A DNA stretch of 64,000 nt, taken from positions 1,302,001 through 1,366,000 of the forward strand of contig CP137667.1 of assembly GCA_037976565.1 (NCBI GenBank). Direction: 5' to 3'. This document shows positions 28,001 to 37,000 of this stretch, in pieces (the stretch's first letter is position 1; each line of letters opens with the position of its first letter). A program made the position numbers and the translations under genes. Source of the stretch: Mesocentrotus franciscanus. Its lineage: Eukaryota > Echinodermata > Echinoidea > Camarodonta > Strongylocentrotidae. Below the pieces are notes generated by a model. That model searched no databases and was not told the DNA's origin. It saw only the letters and a program-made list of their open reading frames with translations.

Positions 28001-31000
28001 CTCCATGGGGAATAGTTCCACCATCTTTAAGCCACCGGAAGTGAATAGGGTAATCACCACGTGTCACGATACACATAAGTTGAGTTCGTTGACCTTGTCG
28101 AAGGGTGAGGGGTTCGATGGGCTGAATGACCGGAGGAACTGGTAAATACAAAATGACACTTATCTTTAATCGAACTGTACTTGATGGGATACCAATACCT
28201 AGAATACATTGACTGTATCTCCGTTACTATAGATGGTGATAGACCGGTATTCTGTAGTATAGAGATGGATTCCAAGGAGATTTATAAACCTTGGTTCAGT
28301 TTATCCCCGACACTAAGACTTTCCATGATTTGTTTACTACAGAAGAAACGAGTTCCAAAGAGTTTTTAACTAAAAACTCACGGATTTTAACCAGAAATGA
28401 CACATGTTTTTTCAACTTCCATTGATATATCCACCAGATGGAAACCAGCAACCGTAGTTTCTATCTGATATTTTTCCATGCAAGCAGAGTCAAATATGTA
28501 TTGTGGATTGACATTAAGAGAGAAAGAGAGAAAAGCAAAGATCACTTGATTTAGGGACAGAAAGGTTGAGAGAAGTGGTGGCAATAATAACTTTGTAAGA
28601 CATTTATTTTAAATGATAGTTTAATATTATATTGTACCTTTGACAATGAGGTCCATGTCGGATGCTGACCGATCACCACGAGCATTGCTCGCCACACACG
28701 TATATTCTCCAGCGTCTCCATAAGATGTGACGTCAGCAATGACGAGAGTTCCATTTGGGAAGACGTTGTGTCGCATGGAAGACGGTAGAGTAGTTAAACC
28801 TTTGTACCACGTGATAGATGTGATAGGGAATCCGACTACGTGACAGTGGATGGACACATCAGTGCCATCGATTGCGATGACATCCGGTAGAGGGCGTACT
28901 AAAGGACGACCTGAAATCATAGAGATAATATTTGAAATATCTTACTTATTATTTTTAGGCAAGTTCAACGTTTCATATTTTTTTTTTTAAGCATTACCTC
29001 CTAGCTCCATCCCCGGGATTGAAGGGAGAGGGGTACATTAAATTAAGCTGCCCGAAGAGTTAACACGTCATTTCGAACATATTGAAGAGCGCCATCATAC
29101 CGTTCAGTTTCCTACAACAGTATAGCATGGGTAGTTTTAATGCACCACACTTAAACCAATCTCAACTTACTTTTGATTCAAAATTGTTACCCTGGTATCA
29201 GCAGGATTCTTTATTAACACATGAAAACATGATTATTAGCAAAGGCAGTGTTTCATTTATGATGCTGATTCTCCCCCTTTCTTTCTCTACCTCTATCTTT
29301 CTCCCTCCCTCATCTTCCTTTACTCAACAAAGGAAATTTCAGAAACTTTTTTTCCCCAAATTTTCTCCGGCCACATCACTAGGCCCTTCTCACAATATTG
29401 TTTTGCCTTTTTTTTCTCGTTTCATTCGAACGCAATCCTCTAAATTATTGTATAAAATGTGCTCTCTTTAGAGCTATTTTGTAAATTAAAAAGGAAAAAG
29501 AAACACGCATATCTCTAAAGTGACCCTCCTGGTTTTTAAAGCTGTTTTTAATATGGCTATGATGACAGTGAGAAATTTATTTTATTCAATGAAATTTGTT
29601 TTAAAAACAATAAAGACACTAACAAAACTAATTGTTTAGAAGTAAGCTAGTCTATGCTTTAGTTTGAAATGTTCATCAATGCTAACTTCCATTTTTACTA
29701 ATTTCTATCTTATATTTCAGCCCTAATATATGTTTTTGTGTTCGGAGGAATTTCTCATACAAACAGTGGTAGTCCAAAAGCAATATCATCTGGATACATA
29801 ATGGCACTTTAATATTCATATATTGCATTTTCTACGTTAAAAAGTCCCTCTTTATTGATATTAGTTATCATAGCCTTAATGCTTGTCAGCAGAGGACCTG
29901 CCTCGCGTGTAGAGTAGGCGGGTCACCGTGAAATCAGAAATAGAAATATGCTTTATTATGATCTATGTTTACCAAGTGTTAAATTTCACTAGTAGTTAAG
30001 CACCAGTTATTAAAACACCCCGGCATGAAATGAAAAGTTTTACCATGTAGAATATTGGTTTCCTGACCGTCCACCCCGACACGTATAATGCCATTGATAC
30101 GCCAGCTTAGATCTCAAATAAATCCATGTTGTTAAGTATCCCTACTATTGGGCACACACCAGCTTTAGCGCGATTGTTTGTCGTCTTTGTTCAGTACACG
30201 TGTGTGAGATTGACTTACATGTATAGTCACTCGACCATACCTACACGACGATACTTAAATCATCGCATCTCGCGAGACTGTGCTTACATTTAAAGGGGCC
30301 AATCAGATGGGGAAAAAGTTAAGAGAATGATAAATCCCGCGCCATTTTCTAACGCACTCGCACAGTGAGGAAAGGGCAAACGTACTTATATTACTATGAA
30401 CTATTAACTCAAATCCGCCTGACGACCCAGGCACAGAGTTTTTATGTTTTCTTCATACTCCTGAAAATGTAAATCCTTAGAATAACGGGTTTACTTTAGG
30501 AGATGATTTCTTTTTTGTTCCTCAATGGATTCTACAGACCGAAAAACGTCCAATTTGTGGATTATAAAAGAACCCATTGTTCACTTCTAAAAAGACTATG
30601 GAAATTTAACAAAATACCAGAAATGTCTCGCGCATTATTAGTTTTGTTCTGCGCCATCAAACGAGATGTACATCCATTTGAAATTCATGAACTCAACCCT
30701 GATAATATAAACAAGGTTAAGCTCCGTATTTGACATACTAATATCATTTCGGGTAGGAATATCTGATCAGTCACAGCTTCCTTTAAAATAGAAGACCGTT
30801 CATATTATGGGATCACAAAACCAAGTCTATCAATAAAGTTGAGGTATTCACATGAGGTCACGTATTGAATATCAGATGTTTTTCAAGTATTTCCTCATTG
30901 TCTCTCGTGGAAACATTTGAAGCTTTTTATTATCATTTCTATTTTGGGGTTTGCTTTCTTTTGATATTCATTGAAAGCAGGAAATTTGAATGATGAGGAT

Positions 31001-34000
31001 TCATTGCGACTATTCGACCCCAAGTTGCTCCAGCTTTTCCTACATCCGTACTGACTTGAAACACACGATAATCAACGTAAGAAATATAAGACCATGAGTC
31101 TAGTATAGCTGCCATCACTGATGTAAGGTGTTAGGAGTGGGCTAACCTGGGAGTCACACCAATCAGTGGCGAATCATGGGTCCAGCCATTGAGGGGCATA
31201 GGCATGATGGGGAAGGGGACTACCAGTCGGTAGATGGTAGAACAAATTGACAAGTCCACTGGGTAGGGGAAATGGGGGTTCAATCATTTTGGGGGTCATT
31301 TTTTATTCTCCCCCTCCCTCCCCCTCTCCCCTCGCTCTGTCACCCTCTCTCTCTCTCTCTCCTCCCCCTTTCCCATGTGTTCCATCGTTCGATAGGGCAG
31401 GTGTCTCCATGCCCCCTATAGCTACGCCACGGATACGAATGACGCATTTATCTATTACACCCTGCAAACAGATGAGTAAACATAGCACAATGTTTGTCCT
31501 GCCTTACTCCATGTTATTAACATCCGGGCTCTTGTGTTGAGAGCGAATCGAACTGTCATATTGCTAGGTTGCCAATAGTAACACAAGCACCCCCCCCCCC
31601 GATAAAACTACATGCCATAAAATGTAATTAGCATATCAAAGTTCAGAGGCCTTTATCTAAGGGTAGAAATCCTTCCTTGTCCTCTCGCTCTTCTCACCTT
31701 TTTTTACTCTACCTCTATCTCTTTTGTCCCTGCTAATTTACTCTAGGTCATATTCCTTTTTATAAATACCATTCCATTTACGCATCAATTTACAATAACT
31801 GTCACGTTATAAATTTTAGACCTTCTTGTCTCAGAATTTATTTTTAACTTTGTATTACCCTTGTTAGCGTTAATAAAGAAAAAAATAGCATTGCAGTAAA
31901 AATTAGAGCACTCACTTGATTGCTAGCCATGTTAACCGCGGTTCGTACAGCATGAACAAAATGTGTAATTTCTGGTATTATATAACTGGTCAGCGATTAT
32001 CAGGATGTAATCGAAATTTAAACATGTTTTTTTCCATTTTTTAGATAAGAATAACATTGTAAAACTAGCAGTTTATGCATTTTTGAAAACAGCATAATTC
32101 ATGAAAATGTTATTTTGGTATATGAAATTATTTGCCATTATGATTTTTATAAAGTATGCTATTTTTATGACTTTGTCAAATGTGAATATTTATCAACAAA
32201 TTTATTTTCGATGAAATCAATATATGAATTTAAACATTTTAATGTACACTTAAAATAAAGCTGAGATAAAAAAATTTGCCCGGAGGGTCTTCGTCTCTTT
32301 CCTGAGTATCCACTTGTTAGTTCCTGAAGATATTATTGAGCGACTGAGGTGAACGTTAAGACCTTTAGTTGTCATAATAGAAGGTGTACCTACGCATGTC
32401 ATATGAATAATGGTGTTTATGGATAATGATTAAAATAAATGAACTCAAAATGCATTACGTAAGATTTGATTAATACAACGAGACCCGAATTAAGAATGGT
32501 GGTTGCACGAAAATTGTTAACTAAAATTTCTCTCGCCCAGCCTCGTATGCCTTGAAAAATCATTAATTCAAAAATTTATTTTCAATAATTCGAATAATCA
32601 ACCATTCGAACCCCCAATCCGTTAGTTATTCAAATAATCGGTTATTCAACCATCCAACATTACCATTGAAATAAGCAATGCTAATCAATTAATTAAAACA
32701 AGCTAATCATTAAACAAGTGATCATTCACACAATGATTTCCTTTAAAGGTATTACAAAGTTTTTGGTATAGGGTCATGAATTTGGTTCAAATGAACATAT
32801 TGGAAGCATATGCGATTTAACAATATTCAATGACCGTTGTCGCGGTTGAAATCGAGTCTAAAAATGAAATTGTAAATAATAAACTCTTTATGTTGTATAG
32901 CTCCCTCTCAAGACTAATATTACTTTAGCTTTAAAACAATGTTTTTTTTTACTACAATCGACCGATTTGGTATTCCCGTTTGGAAATTATATATCAGAAC
33001 TGCATATTCTGAGATTTTCATGGTCGCAGCTACCATGGAATGGCCTTAGGCGCTATTTGAAATATTTGAAGTTTACCGGGAGCACCGGTAAATTTTGATT
33101 ATTCAATTTTCTCGAAAGCAGAAGTGTTTTAGGGCTAAATTTTCAAGTGCTCATAATACATCCACAGGGGCATCCAACTATTAAAAAAAAAAATACTACC
33201 CATCCAATTTTCAAAATTTCCCAAAACTCATTACCTTTAAATAATCGACTCTTAATATAATCAATGATTTACAAAAATCAATCATTCAGACAATCCATCA
33301 TTCAGACAATCATTCATCCACTCATCAATTATTCAAATAACTTGATCAACCCGCCAACCTATTACTTCTTACCGACTGATACTATTACTAAATCCTACCC
33401 GTTCATCTAATCAGCCTCCATCAAACAATCAAATAATGAGTTATTATAAGATGATGACGTGGATCCTAATCAAATGATTGGTTAAGAGCGTACAAGTGAC
33501 CAGGCATTGATTTTGCCTAACACGTAATTTTGATAATGACCGGTCATTATCAATGCTAATGACCGGTCATTCGTAGAATCATGTTATAAAACATCATTAA
33601 ATAAAATAAATGAAACATAATCTTATAAAACAAATAATACACATCATTTTGTTCGGGCATTAGTAAAATTACCCACACTCGGTACCTTCAAAATAGTCCA
33701 AACACCCTCGGCTATCGCCTCGGGCGTGTTAGACTGTTCCAAAGGTACCTTGTGTGGGTAATTCTTACTAATGCCCTCACTGCTGTGTATTATTTGTATA
33801 TTATTATCTTACCTATAACATTGATGCGATCTTCATGTTGCACAGCCCCTAGATCACTTGTTGCTTCGCACCGATACAATCCACCATCCTCACTAACCAA
33901 ACGAGATATATTCAAATAACTGATGACGTCACTATCTTCATTGATGACGTCATTGAATGTATATCTAGGATCTGTAGGTATTGGTAAACCATCTCTAAGC

Positions 34001-37000
34001 CAGGTTACATCGGGTGTTGGGTTCCCTGCTACTGTACATGATAGCTGTAGATTGGGTCCTGGTTGAAGGGTTTGGTTGGTGAAGTGTGCCAACATGATCG
34101 GTTTAGCAGCTGTAATCAAAAATTCAACCAATCAGTTATAAATCTCATCACGACGACCATTGGTCAGTGTTTGATTACAATTTAAATATGGGTATATAAT
34201 CATGATAATTACAAGTTACAGTATTGGGGACATTGATATAACCAAATGTTGTATTGGCTCCACAATTCTGTCATTTTGCATCCCAATTAGTTTTCAATAG
34301 TATTTTATCATTATTATTATTATTATTGTTATAATTATCACATAAAGAACAGTTACTGATAATAACGTTACATTCAGGTCGATCCATTTCATTTTAGGTG
34401 TTGTTATGATGTTAATACAATGTGATCGAACATATTAATAAGAAAGACGATTATTACAATAATGAGTATTACTCGTGGATTCGAGTTTTTCATAAAATAT
34501 TACAATAAACAATACAAATGATATGTGTAGGACTTGTTGACGAAATGGAGTATCATAGTGACACTAATATACAATGATAAATGTAATCTAAATTAAGGCA
34601 TTTCCTATGGTGATCTCGAAGTCAATGAAAAAAAAATTACGCTTACCTCCGAGAGAAAGTTGCATTGTCGCTTCTTGTGTTTGCCAACTATTACTGGCCA
34701 CGCACTGGTACATTCCTCGATCGTCTCTGCGCATGCCCCTACTACCATCGTACCATTCTCATACACAGTGACGCGATCATCTCCATCCAATGGCTGTGCG
34801 TTCTTATACCACGTGACCTGTTCTATCGGATAGCCAGAGACAGAACAGTTGAATGTCGCGAATGCACCGACGTCAACGCTCCGTTTTTGAGGATAGAAAT
34901 ACACCGCTATCGAATCTTCAAAAAAAATAAAATAAAAGAATATAAATTAGGAAATTGTATAAAGGTTATCATGATTGGTTTCGTGATTACATATACTGTA
35001 CAAGGACGAGATAAGATATTAAGCAAAATAACCATTATCTGACTAAATCACTTTACAATTATGAAAATGAAAATATTTCTATTTCAAACTTAATCGAATA
35101 CGAAAAAAATGGAGTATATCATCGAATATTCCTGAATAAAGAAAAACAATGTTCGTTACGATCGTATTATTACAGAAGGCAATGTGTCTGAATGAGACGG
35201 AAGAGAGTTCTCTGTCTCCAACTATCTTGTCATCTTAGTAACTTATACTTTAATAGCACACATGACCATTCTCTCTTTCCAAATAATATCAAAAACAGAT
35301 AGCATAGTCAAGTACGAATATAATTCGATAATGAGTGCAATGACCGGAAGAATACCATGCCAAAGTATTTTCTTTAGCAATGCAAGGCATTAATTGTCGA
35401 TTGAATGGAAATTATTATTTTGTTTAAATCTAAAACTTATCCATGACATGTTATTACTGTGACAGGTTCAACACGATACGTACCTCTGACAATAACGTTC
35501 CGTGTTGTACTCACTGTACCCAGATCATTAACTGCTTCACAATCATAACGCCCAGCATTCTCCAGCTGCACGTTGCTAAGCAACAGGTTACCACCACGGA
35601 GACTACGGCTGTCTCCGGGTGTGACTGGGACGCCATCTTTAGTCCATTGGTAGGTCGGTAATGGGTAGCCACTAGCAACACAAGGTAGCTCCACCGTTTC
35701 TCCCACTCTTAAAGTGAAGTCAGATTTGGACTGGATGAGTTCTGGAGCAGTGTTCACTGGCTCTGTAAATTATCACACATATCAAGAAAATTTAATATCT
35801 GGTCTAACGGATAATATAAGTACTAAAAACGTTTTACAGATACTACCCAGACCAGTGCCGTCGATCAGGACAGTTTGGCCAACCCTGTTTCAATTGGGCA
35901 CAATCTGGGGGAACACTTTGTTGGACAAGCACAAAACAAATTAATATACGCCATGTTGTGACGAATTGGAAGCGAGATGGCAAAACCCTGTGTCTAGATG
36001 GCTCTGACCCTGGCCAACGGATTTACTTACGCACACGATGTGCATGTCATCTCTACTCCTTGGGGAGTATTCCTATATTGATTGATTAACGTGAGGAACT
36101 ATGCCTATTACGATATCAGTGGCTTCCGTTATCCTGTCATTGCCCCCCTCACCATTCTTTTCCTGGGTATGAAGTGGCAAATGTGGATAAATGTTTGGTA
36201 AAGGAAATGATACCGTGCATGACTTAATATTTAATTAAGTTCTCAAACCACTCGACTTCCAAAGCTTCCAGTCATGCCAGGGGTAGATCCAGTAGTGGAT
36301 ATAGAGGTTTTATATATGAAGTATGCCCTCAACATTCTCTGTTTGTTGTAGTTTATATGCAAGGGCCGCACCCTAACTCAATCTGGTTTATTAATGTGGG
36401 CTCAGAATAAAATAGAATTTAGACGTGTTGTCAGAAATTTAAGTTTTAAACAAAGATTCAAGAGATTTGATAAAGCGACTTCAAATTATTTTCTCTTTAG
36501 GCATTGAAGAACTTCATCTAATCTATGAGATGTACTTACCATGTTTACTGAAATTACCTACAACAGAATATCTGACCTACAACAGAATATCTGTGTTCTA
36601 CGCGAACTACCTACACTTCATGCACCATGCCACAATACTATATATATTTAGCCTATTTGATTGCACAATGATTAACTTCATATTCATTTTATTCTACTTG
36701 TAACCGGAATCTTATTTGCTATCGTAAATGCAAGTCTTCCTCCTTATATCATCTACAACTGTATTTGACAGTTAGATTAGTCACGTGATCAGTAAATGTA
36801 GTTATTGCATTCTAGATTGACAATAATGTGTACCAATTGCCCCACTCGTTTCTATCGGTTCTGCTGATGAGTAATAGATAGAAATTGGGTATGAGTGCAT
36901 TTTCGAATTACAATCAGAAAATTCTCTATTCTTTATACTAAAATGCGTAAAAATCCGACAGTAATTAATATTAAGTTGTTTCCATGTATTTCGAAGTATA

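Larger units (their letters stand above)
28911..33812 (-). other. DSCAM intron (Ig5 to Ig6), 4.9 kb
   Basis: Largest visible intron. CT-rich blocks at ~29270-29330 and 31300-31375, a C run at ~31591, ATTCA-rich degenerate repeats at ~32560-32720 and 33260-33350, and a fold-back element at its 5' end in the gene sense. No Ig-like exon seen in either strand. Confidence 0.6.

Noticed and set aside
29082..29471. 129-codon plus open frame in a DSCAM intron
   Set aside because: Phe/Ser-rich translation of CT-rich DNA without domain or splice support.
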